Below are positions 54,306 to 62,773 of a DNA stretch of 64,000 nucleotides, one piece after another. The stretch covers positions 3,286,001 to 3,350,000 of the forward strand of contig NZ_AP021901.1 of assembly GCF_018325905.1 (NCBI RefSeq), written 5' to 3'. The first letter of the stretch is position 1, and each line of letters begins with the position of its first letter. The notes under the pieces were generated by a model. The model saw only the letters and a list, made by a program, of their open reading frames with translations. It was not told the origin of the DNA and searched no databases. The translations under genes and the position numbers were made by a program. The DNA comes from Pseudomonas sp. St316 (lineage in GTDB: Bacteria; Pseudomonadota; Gammaproteobacteria; Pseudomonadales; Pseudomonadaceae).

Positions 54306-54511
54306 TACAATAATAAATAAAACAACCTTTAAAACAGATGGACGCAACTTTCTTCGATCCTCTCGCCTATTGATTACTATTCCTTATCTAACTAATAAGA
54401 ACATTGACTTAGCTGCCAGTGCCATTGCCATTGACACAACTACGGCAGAAGGAAAGACTCACCTATGTCGTACGACGACATATAAAAAACAATAAAAAGG
54501 TGACCTTACTT

Positions 54512-54625
54512 ATGTTCCGTTTGCATCTTCTTGCAGCGCGCTCCAATCGGCTCAGCGGCGCGGTTTTCCTTGCAGCGCCGCCGTTGCGCGGCTTCCATAC
54601 CACCAATGTGGTGCAAGCGCCATGA
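54512..54625 (+). CDS. Possible short leader ORF upstream of dctQ (37 aa)
   Basis: ATG 54512 to TGA 54625, product beginning MFRLHLLAARSNRLSGAVFL. Its stop overlaps the dctQ start (ATGA) and AAGG lies 10 nt upstream of its ATG. It could couple translation to dctQ or be chance. No family recognised. Confidence 0.3.
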   Translation: MFRLHLLAARSNRLSGAVFLAAPPLRGFHTTNVVQAP

Positions 54626-55128
54626 ACGACGTCCTGAAACTCTATTTTCTAACGCTGAAGGTATTGATCATTGCGTGCCTGGTTTGTATCACGGCACTGA
54701 TTTTCGCCAATGTCGTGTTGCGCTACGGCTTTAATTCCGGCTTGTTCTTCACGGAAGAAATTTCCAGGTTGGCATTCGTCTGGCTGGTCTTCGCCGGCTC
54801 CCAACTCATGCTTCATGAAAAGGGTCATATCGGCGTCGATATCCTGACCAGCCGTGTCTCGCCCAAGATAGCCAAACACCTGTTGACGTTGACCTATCTG
54901 CTGATGTTGTTCGCCACTTCGCTGTTTCTCCAGGGCAGTTGGCAGCAGACAGTGATCAACCTACACGTGGGCGCCCCCTCCACCGGAATTTCCATGGGCT
55001 TGTTCTATGGCGCCGGGTTGGTCTTTTGCGTCTTGAGCACCCTGCTGCTCTGCGTTCAGTTGGTGAAGCACTTGGCCGCACCGGCAGGCGTGTCCTTGTC
55101 CTCTGCCGCACACGGGGTACTCAAATAA
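54622..55128 (+). CDS. TRAP transporter small membrane subunit (DctQ)
   Basis: A 168-residue four-TM protein (VLIIACLVCITALIFANVVLRY, EEISRLAFVWLVFAGSQLMLHEKGHIGVD, typical DctQ pattern). It partners the large DctM subunit in sodium-driven uptake of a carboxylate presented by the periplasmic DctP. Its stop overlaps the dctM start (TAATG). Confidence 0.93.
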   Translation: MNDVLKLYFLTLKVLIIACLVCITALIFANVVLRYGFNSGLFFTEEISRLAFVWLVFAGSQLMLHEKGHIGVDILTSRVSPKIAKHLLTLTYLLMLFATSLFLQGSWQQTVINLHVGAPSTGISMGLFYGAGLVFCVLSTLLLCVQLVKHLAAPAGVSLSSAAHGVLK

Positions 55129-56411
55129 TGGCCCTGGGCGTTTTTGTCGGCGTGCTGATGGCCGCCTTGCTCATAGGCGCGCCAATCGCCTATGCACTGA
55201 TTCTCTGCGGCGTAGCCCTGATGTGGCTGCTCGGGTTGTTCGACGGCCAGATCATCGCGCAGAACATCATCAACTCGGCGGGCAGCTTCCCGTTGCTGGC
55301 TATTCCGCTGTTTATCATCGCCGGCGAGGTCATGAACAGCGGCGGCCTGTCCAAGCGCATTATCAACCTGGCCATTTCCCTGGTCGGCCATCTGCGTGGT
55401 GGCCTTGGCTACGTCACCATTTTCGCCGGGGTACTGCTCTCCAGCCTTTCAGGCTCGGCACTGGCCGATGCGGCGTCACTGACCGCGCTATTGCTGCCGA
55501 TGATGGTCATCGCCGGTTACAACCGCAACCGATCCGGCGGCCTGATCGCCTCGGTCTCGGTGCTTGGCTCGATTATTCCACCCAGTATCGGTTTCGTGGT
55601 CCTGGGGGTCGCCTCCGGCTTGTCGATCACCAAACTGTTCCTGGCGGGCATCGCCCCGGGGCTGATGATCGCCGCTGCGCTGGTTGTCACCTGGTGGCTG
55701 GTGTCCCGTCGTGACAACGACGTCGAACTGAGCCCCAAGGCGTCCGGCAAGGAACGCCTAAAGGCCTTGGCCGACAGCACCTGGGCGCTGCTGTTGCCCG
55801 TGATCATCGTGGTCGGCCTGCGCTTCGGCATCGTGACGCCCACCGAGGCGGGGGCGGTGGCGAGTGTCTATGCGTTGCTGGTGTCGTCGCTGATCTACCG
55901 GGAACTGAGCCTGAAGTCCCTCAGCGAATTGCTACTGCGTGCAGGCAAAACGACCGCGGCCGTCATGTTCCTGGTAGCTGCTGCCTCGATCCCGGCCTGG
56001 ATGATCACCATCGCAGACATCCCGGGGCAGATCATCGATCTCATCCAGCCGCTCATGGACAACCCGAAACTGCTGATCGTGGCGCTCATGCTGCTGATTC
56101 TTCTGATCTCCATGGTCATGGACCTGACACCGACGATTTTGCTGCTGGCACCAATCCTCGTTCCTGTCGTCACCGCCGCGAACATCGATCCGATCTATTT
56201 CGGCGTGCTGTTCATGATCAATTGCTCCATCGGCCTGATTACCCCGCCCGTGGGCACGGTGCTCAACGTCGTCTGCGGCATCGGCAATATGCGCTACGAA
56301 GCGCTGCTCAAGGGCACTGTCCCGTTCCTGATCGCCGAAACCATCGTCCTCTTCCTCCTGGTGATCTTCCCTGACCTGGTCACTGTTCCAGCGCAATGGT
56401 TCGCCCACTAA
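55128..56411 (+). CDS. TRAP transporter large membrane subunit (DctM)
   Basis: A 427-residue, ~12-TM protein with the family motifs IIAGEVMNSGGLSKRIINLA, SALADAASLTALLLPMM, SIIPPSIGFVVLGVASG and INCSIGLITPPVGTVLNVV. It forms the transport channel with DctQ. Start 55128 is chosen from the TAATG overlap. Confidence 0.95.
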   Translation: MALGVFVGVLMAALLIGAPIAYALILCGVALMWLLGLFDGQIIAQNIINSAGSFPLLAIPLFIIAGEVMNSGGLSKRIINLAISLVGHLRGGLGYVTIFAGVLLSSLSGSALADAASLTALLLPMMVIAGYNRNRSGGLIASVSVLGSIIPPSIGFVVLGVASGLSITKLFLAGIAPGLMIAAALVVTWWLVSRRDNDVELSPKASGKERLKALADSTWALLLPVIIVVGLRFGIVTPTEAGAVASVYALLVSSLIYRELSLKSLSELLLRAGKTTAAVMFLVAAASIPAWMITIADIPGQIIDLIQPLMDNPKLLIVALMLLILLISMVMDLTPTILLLAPILVPVVTAANIDPIYFGVLFMINCSIGLITPPVGTVLNVVCGIGNMRYEALLKGTVPFLIAETIVLFLLVIFPDLVTVPAQWFAH

Positions 56412-56438
56412 AACAACCGACAAGAAAAAGGAAAAACC

Positions 56439-57437
56439 ATGACCAAGCATCTAACCGTCCTGGCTGCCCTGCTGCTGGCCAGCAGCTTGAGCTTCGCCGC
56501 CGAGTACAACGCTCACACCATCAAGTTTGCCGCTACCAGCCCGAAGGGAACGCCGCCGGCCATTGGCATGGAGCTGTTTGCCAAGAAGGTCAATGAACGC
56601 AGCGGCGGCAAGATCAAAGTGCGGACCTTCCCCAATGGCGTGCTGGGCGGCGACGTACAAGTGCTCTCCTCGTTACAGGGCGGCGTGGTGGAAATGATGA
56701 CCTGGAACGCCGGCCTGATGCTCAATCATGTGACCGACTTCGGCATTCTCGATTTCCCTTTTATCTACACCGATACCGCCAAGGTCGACGCCATGCTCGA
56801 TGGCGAAGTCGGCAAGATGCTGATCGACCAGTTGCCCGCGAAGAACCTGGTAGGCCTGGCGTTCTGGGAGCTGGGCGTGCGCAACCTGACCAATAATGTG
56901 CGGCCGGTGCAGAAGATGGAAGACATCGCTGGCCTGAAGATTCGCGCGCAACAATCGCCATTGTTCCTGGATGTATGGACGGCACTCGGGGCGAATCCCA
57001 CACCGTTGCCCTTTACCGAAGTGCACACCGCGCTCGAAACCCACACCGTCGACGGTCAGGAAAACCCGGCAGCCCTGATCCTTGCCTCAAGGTTCAATGA
57101 AGTACAGAAATACCTCAGCCTGACCCATCACAACTACAACCCGCAGATCGTCCTGATCGGCAAGTCCTTCTGGGACAGCTTGAATGCCGATGAAAAGGCG
57201 CTGCTGACGGAGGTCGCCATGGAAGTGCGTCTTGAACAACGGGAAATTTCCCGCCAGGCCGACAGCAGGACGATTGCCGAATTGCGCAGCGCCGGCATGC
57301 AAGTCAACGAACTGGCCCCCGAAGAGATCGCGCGCATCCAGCAGAAAATCCGCCCGGTGATCGATAAATACGCCGCGCAGATCAATCCCGAACTGGTGAA
57401 AAAAGTCTACACGGCCGTGGATTACCACCCGCAATAA
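56439..57437 (+). CDS. TRAP transporter substrate-binding protein (DctP)
   Basis: A 332-residue periplasmic protein with signal peptide LTVLAALLLASSLSFA. The DctP binding core is AGLKIRAQQSPLFLDVWTALGANPTPLPFTEVHTALETHTVDGQENP, with the carboxylate-binding Arg in KIRAQ. The DctP family takes C4-dicarboxylates, sugar acids and similar anions. The gene context (kdgD, aldolase) suggests a sugar acid. Confidence 0.95.
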   Translation: MTKHLTVLAALLLASSLSFAAEYNAHTIKFAATSPKGTPPAIGMELFAKKVNERSGGKIKVRTFPNGVLGGDVQVLSSLQGGVVEMMTWNAGLMLNHVTDFGILDFPFIYTDTAKVDAMLDGEVGKMLIDQLPAKNLVGLAFWELGVRNLTNNVRPVQKMEDIAGLKIRAQQSPLFLDVWTALGANPTPLPFTEVHTALETHTVDGQENPAALILASRFNEVQKYLSLTHHNYNPQIVLIGKSFWDSLNADEKALLTEVAMEVRLEQREISRQADSRTIAELRSAGMQVNELAPEEIARIQQKIRPVIDKYAAQINPELVKKVYTAVDYHPQ

Positions 57438-57453
57438 CCGCGCCTCCCACAGT

Positions 57454-57478
57454 TGCGCTGAGCACCCCACTCAGCGCA
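57454..57478 (+). terminator. Hairpin between dctP and the nitrilase-family gene
   Basis: TGCGCTGAG-N7-CTCAGCGCA, perfect 9-bp stem, 16 nt past the dctP stop. There is no U-run, so it may protect the dctP 3' end or attenuate rather than fully terminate. Confidence 0.5.
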
Positions 57479-57510
57479 CTCCTTCCAACCCATCAAAAGG
57501 CAACCAAACC

Positions 57511-58314
57511 ATGAAGATTTCGGTCGCACAGATCCACCCTGTTATTGGCAATCCGGCTCAAACCATCGACAACGTCGCTGAGCTGTCACGGCAAGCCGCC
57601 AAAGAAGGCTCGCGGCTGATCGCCTTCGCCGAATGCCTGCTGACCGGAGGCTCCTTCGACAGCCGCGAAGACCTGGAAAAAGGTGCCATCAGTATCGATG
57701 CTCTCAATCCTCTGCTGGAGGTCGCCGCCGAAACCGGCATACATATTGTCGTCGGCTTCTATGAGCAATACGCCGAGTCGATCTTCAATACCGCCGCGCT
57801 GGTGGGGCCCAAAGGGATCATCGGCCTGCATCGCAAGCGCCACCTGCCCTTCATGATCGGTGATCGCTTCACTGATCGCCCAGCCGAATGGACACCGCCG
57901 GTATTCGACACTGAGATCGGCCGTATCGGCCTGGCGATCTGCTACGAAATCCGCTTCCCGGAAGTCATACGCACCCTGGCGCTGGAAGGGGCCGACATTG
58001 TTGTCCTGCCCGCGGCCTGGCCCGAGCAGGCGCGCCTGCTGCCGGACATTTTCAGCAACGTGCGCGCTGCCGAGAACATCGTCTATTTCGTCGCCTCGAA
58101 CCGTAACGACATGGACGGCGGCATGCAGTTCATCGGCATGAGCCACATCATCGAACCATCGGGCCAGACCTTGATCCGCGCCGGACAGGAGAACGGCATC
58201 TTCAGTGTCGACATCGACCTGGAGAAGGCGCGCAACAAGTCATTGATCCGCGACCCTGGCGTGTTCGAGATACATCCCTTCCGCGACCGTCTGCCAGAAA
58301 CCTATCGCCTCTGA
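57511..58314 (+). CDS. Carbon-nitrogen hydrolase (nitrilase superfamily)
   Basis: A 267-residue amidohydrolase with the catalytic triad visible: Glu41 (AFAECLLTGG), Lys109 (IGLHRKRHLPF) and Cys144 (LAICYEIRFPE). The family cleaves non-peptide C-N bonds of amides, nitriles or N-carbamoyl compounds. It lies between the first TRAP operon and an aldolase gene, same direction. A substrate delivered by the TRAP system, perhaps an amide of a hydroxy-acid, is plausible but unproven. Confidence 0.9.
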   Translation: MKISVAQIHPVIGNPAQTIDNVAELSRQAAKEGSRLIAFAECLLTGGSFDSREDLEKGAISIDALNPLLEVAAETGIHIVVGFYEQYAESIFNTAALVGPKGIIGLHRKRHLPFMIGDRFTDRPAEWTPPVFDTEIGRIGLAICYEIRFPEVIRTLALEGADIVVLPAAWPEQARLLPDIFSNVRAAENIVYFVASNRNDMDGGMQFIGMSHIIEPSGQTLIRAGQENGIFSVDIDLEKARNKSLIRDPGVFEIHPFRDRLPETYRL

Positions 58315-58352
58315 CACGACCGCCACCGATAGCGCCCTCTCAGGTAATTGCA

Positions 58353-59168
58353 ATGCATAAGAAGATCACCTCGTTGAAAGATCGAATGGCGGACGGCCCA
58401 ACGTTCGGGATGAATATCTACAGTACGGCCTGCATGCCCATCGAAGTGGCTGGCAACTGGGGATTGGACTTTGTCTTCATCGATGCCGAGCACACCGCTC
58501 TGGGCGTCGATAAAGACATGGAAAAACTGATTCTGGCAGCCAACTACGCGGCCATTCACAGCCTGGTTCGGGTTCGTGGCACCCTCGAATGGGACATCCG
58601 TAAAGCCCTGGAGATGGGCGCTGCCGGGGTCATCGTTCCCCAGGTTCACAGCGCTGGGCAGATGCGGGAAATCATCCGCTGCAGCAAATTCCCACCGTCC
58701 GGCCGGCGCGGCGGTGACAGTTCGGTTCGCTCGGCGAACTACGCCGGCCCCGGATTTGACTGGGCTCGTTACACGCAAGAGGAAAACGCCCGTAGCGTGA
58801 TCGTGCCCATGGCCGAGAGCTACGAGTTCTTCGACAACATCGATGAAATTCTCGATGTCGAAGGCATCGACGCGGTGCATTTCGGCCCGGCGGATTACTC
58901 GTTGTCCCGCCAATTGCCGGTCGACTATCGCCTCGGCAACCCTGAAGTCCAGGCGCGCCTGGCGTTACTGATCGAGAAATGCCACAGGCGCTCGATCCAA
59001 GTCATGGTGCCTTGCTTTCCCGCCGACACGGAAACAGCCAGGCGCCTATTGGATATGGGCTGTGACATGTTACTGATGGGCAGTGATCTTTCATGGCTGA
59101 ATCAGGCGGGACAACACATCGCCGCGATCCAGGAAAAGTTCCAGGGGACTCAACACGCTGGCGCCTGA
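58353..59168 (+). CDS. HpcH/HpaI-family class II aldolase
   Basis: A 271-residue TIM-barrel protein: FIDAEHTALGVDKDM, metal-binding Glu in IVPMAESYEFFDNIDEIL and Asp in VHFGPADYSLSRQLP, with the catalytic-loop Arg in LVRVRGTLEWDIRKALEMGAAGVIVPQV. Relatives cleave 2-keto-3-deoxy or 4-hydroxy-2-oxo acids to pyruvate plus an aldehyde. GarL-type relatives act on 5-keto-4-deoxyglucarate, the same compound that KdgD handles, but the specificity here is unknown. The gene ends before a strong bidirectional terminator. Confidence 0.9.
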   Translation: MHKKITSLKDRMADGPTFGMNIYSTACMPIEVAGNWGLDFVFIDAEHTALGVDKDMEKLILAANYAAIHSLVRVRGTLEWDIRKALEMGAAGVIVPQVHSAGQMREIIRCSKFPPSGRRGGDSSVRSANYAGPGFDWARYTQEENARSVIVPMAESYEFFDNIDEILDVEGIDAVHFGPADYSLSRQLPVDYRLGNPEVQARLALLIEKCHRRSIQVMVPCFPADTETARRLLDMGCDMLLMGSDLSWLNQAGQHIAAIQEKFQGTQHAGA

Positions 59169-59195
59169 GGAAACGTAACTTATAAAGAGCACCCC

Positions 59196-59240
59196 GTGGT
59201 TAAAGGCCGAATCAATAAACTTGATTCGGCCTTTAACCAC
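59196..59240. terminator. Bidirectional terminator between aldolase and LysR genes
   Basis: A perfect 20-bp stem, GTGGTTAAAGGCCGAATCAA and its complement, with loop TAAAC, placed between two convergent genes. Confidence 0.9.
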
Positions 59241-59252
59241 ATGCAGGAATCA

Positions 59253-60152
59253 CTAGTTAACCAGGAAGTTCTGCTTCAACAACGTGGCCCGCGTCAGCGC
59301 GACCAATTCATCGAGTTGAACATCGGGCCGTTCCGTTAAATAAGACAAGCAGAACCTGGCCGGCGCGATAGGCGGATGACTGGGTAATACTTTCAACATG
59401 TCCACTGCCAACATGTCTCGAATTAAGGGAACAGGAAGAATACCAATAGCGTGTCCCGCAGAGATCATCTTGGCGATGAACGCCAGGGAATTACTGGAGT
59501 GAAAAGCCTCGGACACGCTTCCCCCTTCTTTCAGCCACCGCTCAACGACCGAGTACAAGGTCGAGGGCGCGGAATGCGTCACGATGGGATAGGCGCCGGC
59601 ATGTTCCGGTAGAAATGCCCCGCCTTCAATGTCCAACTGTGCGGCGGCCACCCACTGGAAGGTCATCCAGCCTAGAAAAATGTCAGTAACATCGTCTCGC
59701 GTCATTGGATTGGTCAGAAGCGCCAGGTCAAGCTCGTGATCATTCAGCTTTCGGTTAAGCACCGCCCCCACATCAATAGTGATTTCAAGGGTGATCTCTG
59801 GAAAGTGCGCCTTGATCTCGGCGATGACCGCGGTCAGCCCGACCATTGCCGAACACTCGTCAGCGCCAACGCGCAATCTGCGATTGTGCTTCTGCTTGGC
59901 CGCGAACTGCTCGAGCTTGATGCTGTTGTTAAGCGCCAACTCGGCATGTTGCAGGGCGATCAGGCCATCGGCGGTGATGATCATGCGTTGCTTGCTGCGG
60001 TCAAAAAGCTTCACGCTCAGCAACGACTCCATCTCGCGAATTCGAGAGGAGATGGCCGGTTGTGTTAGATGAAGATGTCGCGAGGCAGCATGGACGCCGC
60101 CTAATCGAGCAGTCCAATAGAAGGCCTCGATCTGCATCAGGGTAATTCTCAT
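59253..60152 (-). CDS. LysR-family transcriptional regulator
   Basis: A 299-residue protein with a LysR winged helix-turn-helix (IEAFYWTARLGGVHAASRHLHLTQPAISSRIREMESLLSVKLFDRSKQRM) and a LysR effector domain. It is divergent from the RraA-like gene, 112 bp away, so it likely controls that gene and the second TRAP transporter. Confidence 0.92.
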   Translation of the reverse strand: MRITLMQIEAFYWTARLGGVHAASRHLHLTQPAISSRIREMESLLSVKLFDRSKQRMIITADGLIALQHAELALNNSIKLEQFAAKQKHNRRLRVGADECSAMVGLTAVIAEIKAHFPEITLEITIDVGAVLNRKLNDHELDLALLTNPMTRDDVTDIFLGWMTFQWVAAAQLDIEGGAFLPEHAGAYPIVTHSAPSTLYSVVERWLKEGGSVSEAFHSSNSLAFIAKMISAGHAIGILPVPLIRDMLAVDMLKVLPSHPPIAPARFCLSYLTERPDVQLDELVALTRATLLKQNFLVN

Positions 60153-60264
60153 GATAAAAATCGTCCTGGCGTTGACTCGTTGATTTTTATTATCGCATTG
60201 GATTCATGCTTGTTAGGCTCCACTGACTGTATCAGACATTCATCAAAAACAAGTAAATCACAGC

Positions 60265-60936
60265 ATGTATATTATTAAAGAATTACCGCAACAGATCGCT
60301 GCAGAAGAACTTTCGATTCTTCTTGCGGCCGAACCGGCAACCATCGGACACTTCGTCACTAAAGGTATTTTAAGTGCCCGTATAAAAGCCCACTTCCAGG
60401 ACATTAGAGCGGTTGGAACCGCCGTTACAGTGAGAATGCCTGGGGCCGATGGGGGCATTTTGCATTACGCGATGGGCTGCGCCAGGCCAGGTGACTTCCT
60501 GATCGTGGATCGTTGCGGTGAGCGGGTCACAGCAGCCATGGGCGGTGCCATGGCCTATGCGGCCAAGCAGGCCGGAATCGCTGGCATCGTCATTGACGGA
60601 TTCGTCACCGACCTGAGCGAGTTGCGCCAGCATGGGGTTCCCATATGGTCTTGGGGCGCCAGTGCCATTACCACTCGGGTCAAGGGCGAAGAAGGTGAGT
60701 TTTGTACCCCGGTCCAATGTGGCGGTGTCGTGGTCCATCCCGGCGATGCGGTGGTAGCCGATGAGAACGGCATCGTGGTCATTACCCCGGGCCAGGTCCT
60801 CCCGCTGGCGCGGCGCGCAATCGCGTTTCAGGAGAACGAAAAAATCACCTTGGCAAGACTGGCAAACGGTGAAAAATTCCCGGATGTCACAGGTTCCAGA
60901 TCCATCATCGACGCCGCCACCCTGGGCCGATCCTGA
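60265..60936 (+). CDS. RraA-like / 4-hydroxy-4-methyl-2-oxoglutarate aldolase-family protein
   Basis: A 223-residue RraA-fold protein: PGDFLIVDRCGERVTAAMGGAMAYAAKQAGIAGIVIDGFVTDLSEL, VHPGDAVVADENGIVVI. In active aldolases the DG..RD motif carries an Arg-Asp pair that binds the metal and substrate; here the Arg is replaced by Thr (DGFVTD). It may therefore be a variant enzyme or a non-aldolase relative. It is first in the same direction as the second TRAP operon, 72 bp upstream of its binding protein gene. Confidence 0.82.
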   Translation: MYIIKELPQQIAAEELSILLAAEPATIGHFVTKGILSARIKAHFQDIRAVGTAVTVRMPGADGGILHYAMGCARPGDFLIVDRCGERVTAAMGGAMAYAAKQAGIAGIVIDGFVTDLSELRQHGVPIWSWGASAITTRVKGEEGEFCTPVQCGGVVVHPGDAVVADENGIVVITPGQVLPLARRAIAFQENEKITLARLANGEKFPDVTGSRSIIDAATLGRS

Positions 60937-61008
60937 ACAAAAAAACAGACGCACGTTGCCATTTCGTTTCTGCCATGTAGCTCCCTCAAAAAAAACAACA
61001 GGACTACC

Positions 61009-62064
61009 ATGAAACCGTACCAGACTTCCCTTCTGATCTTCGCCCTGCTCTGCGGCCTGATCGGGCCCGCAGCCTTGGCGGACACCCAGGCGAGCACCCA
61101 CTTCAATGTGATTGGCGGTGGCAGCCACAATTACACCTTCCGCGCGGTGGAGAAACCGTTCTGGAACAAGAGCCTGCCCGACAGCTCTGGTGGCACCGTC
61201 ACGGCGCGCCTCAGAGGGTTATCGGAAAGCGGCCTCAAAGGCGCTGAGATGGTGCGGTTGATCCGCTCTGGTGCGGTTGAAATCGGCATGGGCATCTTTG
61301 CTTTCGTGGCCGGCGACGACCCCTTTTTCGAAGGGATCGACCTGCCCGGCATGGCCGCCGATATTGAAACTTCCCATCGGGTTTCGACGGCGTTCAAGCC
61401 GGTGCTGGCAGAGCGTATGGCCGAACGACATGGCGTCAAGCTGTTGGCGACGGTGCCCTACACGGCGCAGGTGTTCTTCTGTCGCGACCCCGTCAACTCC
61501 ATCGCAGACCTCAAGGGACGCAAGATTCGCGTACGCGGGCGCAATATGTCCGAGTTGATCAAGGCGCTCGGCGGATCGCCCATGACCTTGCCGTTCGCCG
61601 AGGTGGTGACGGCCATGCAGACCGGCGTCATCGATTGTGCGGTGACAGGCATCGGCTCAGGCAACGCGGCCAGGTGGTATGACGTGGCCAACCATCTCTA
61701 CAACCTGCCGGTGGACTGGTCGGTTGGTTTCTATGCCATTGGCTTGAAGCGCTGGCAGGCGTTGCCCAAGCCTGTACAACATCTGCTCCAGGCACAATCC
61801 CAGATCCTGGAAGACCGGTTGTGGGAAGAAACCGCCAAAGAAAATCGCTCTGCATTGGCCTGCAACATCGGCGCGTCTGACTGCCAGATTCACCGCCCAG
61901 CCCATATGCAGGTCAGCACGCCGACAAATGCCGAGAAGGAGGTTCTACAGAACGCCGTTCTCAAAATTGCCAACGATTGGGGCAAGCGTTGCGGTGCGCC
62001 GTGTGTCGAGCGTTGGAACGCCACGGCAGGCGCGTCCCTTGGCGTGAGCCTGCACAGCCCCTGA
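61009..62064 (+). CDS. TRAP transporter substrate-binding protein, second system (DctP)
   Basis: A 351-residue periplasmic protein with a signal peptide (FALLCGLIGPAALA). The core SIADLKGRKIRVRGRNMSELIKALGGSPMTLPFAEVVTAMQTGVIDCAVTGIGSGNA has the carboxylate-binding Arg in RKIRVRG. It is distantly related to the first DctP, so it should bind a different anion. A Cys-containing C-terminal extension (SALACNIGASDCQ, GKRCGAPC) is unusual and may form disulphides. Confidence 0.93.
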   Translation: MKPYQTSLLIFALLCGLIGPAALADTQASTHFNVIGGGSHNYTFRAVEKPFWNKSLPDSSGGTVTARLRGLSESGLKGAEMVRLIRSGAVEIGMGIFAFVAGDDPFFEGIDLPGMAADIETSHRVSTAFKPVLAERMAERHGVKLLATVPYTAQVFFCRDPVNSIADLKGRKIRVRGRNMSELIKALGGSPMTLPFAEVVTAMQTGVIDCAVTGIGSGNAARWYDVANHLYNLPVDWSVGFYAIGLKRWQALPKPVQHLLQAQSQILEDRLWEETAKENRSALACNIGASDCQIHRPAHMQVSTPTNAEKEVLQNAVLKIANDWGKRCGAPCVERWNATAGASLGVSLHSP

Positions 62065-62155
62065 CCCGCGTCCATGCGTTGAACACCTGTGGAGCTTGCG
62101 TGACAAAGCTTGTTGCGCGTTCTGAACGCCCCGACGTTTGCGGAGAACCCCATCC

Positions 62156-62773
62156 ATGAAAAACACTGAATCTTCTGCTGTCCGGCTCGTGAACAGCATT
62201 GCCAGGCTGAGCGCCTGGCTGGGCGGTATTGCCCTGATGGGCACGGCATTGATGATCGGCATTGACCTTATCCTGCGCAAGACCATCGGCCTGTCCATGG
62301 GCGGTGCCGACGAGATAGCCGGCTATGTCCTGGCCATTGTCAGCACCTGGGCTTTTCCCATCGCCTTGTTAAAGCGCTCCCATATCCGCGTGGACATCCT
62401 CTACTCGCGCCTGTCCCCCAAACTCAGGACTTCCCTGGATCTGCTGGCGTTGAGCTGCATGGCGTTTTTCGTCGGCACCGTGCTGTTCCACGCATGGGGC
62501 GTGCTGTGGGATTCCATCCAGTACCAATCAACGTCCACCACACCGCTGCAAGTCCCACAGTGGCTGCCTCAAGCTGTCTGGTTCGCCGGCTACCTGTTTT
62601 TTGCCCTGACCATCGTTGTGCTGGGCTGCGCCAGCGTGATCCAGCTGCGCCAGCAACGATGGGCATCGATCGCGGCACTGATCGGCATCAATTCCGTCGA
62701 GGAGGATATTCAAGAAGAAACCCACCGTCCCGCACCAGGGCACGCAACGACCCCGTCGAATGGAGCGCACTAA
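62156..62773 (+). CDS. TRAP transporter small membrane subunit, second system (DctQ)
   Basis: A 205-residue DctQ-type protein (LGGIALMGTALMIGIDLILRKTIGLSMGGADEIAGYVLAIVSTWAFPIALLKRSHIRVDILYSRL). Start 62156 (MKNTESSAVRL) is chosen over an upstream alternative. A hydrophilic C-terminal tail of about 45 residues follows the last TM. Its TAA abuts the ATG of the large subunit gene. Confidence 0.92.
   Translation: MKNTESSAVRLVNSIARLSAWLGGIALMGTALMIGIDLILRKTIGLSMGGADEIAGYVLAIVSTWAFPIALLKRSHIRVDILYSRLSPKLRTSLDLLALSCMAFFVGTVLFHAWGVLWDSIQYQSTSTTPLQVPQWLPQAVWFAGYLFFALTIVVLGCASVIQLRQQRWASIAALIGINSVEEDIQEETHRPAPGHATTPSNGAH

Larger units (their letters stand above)
54249..54621. other. Divergent regulatory region between kdgD and the first TRAP operon
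   Basis: A 373-bp A+T-rich gap with two adjacent operator-like repeats near kdgD and a short leader reading frame before dctQ. No regulator gene is adjacent. Confidence 0.6.
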
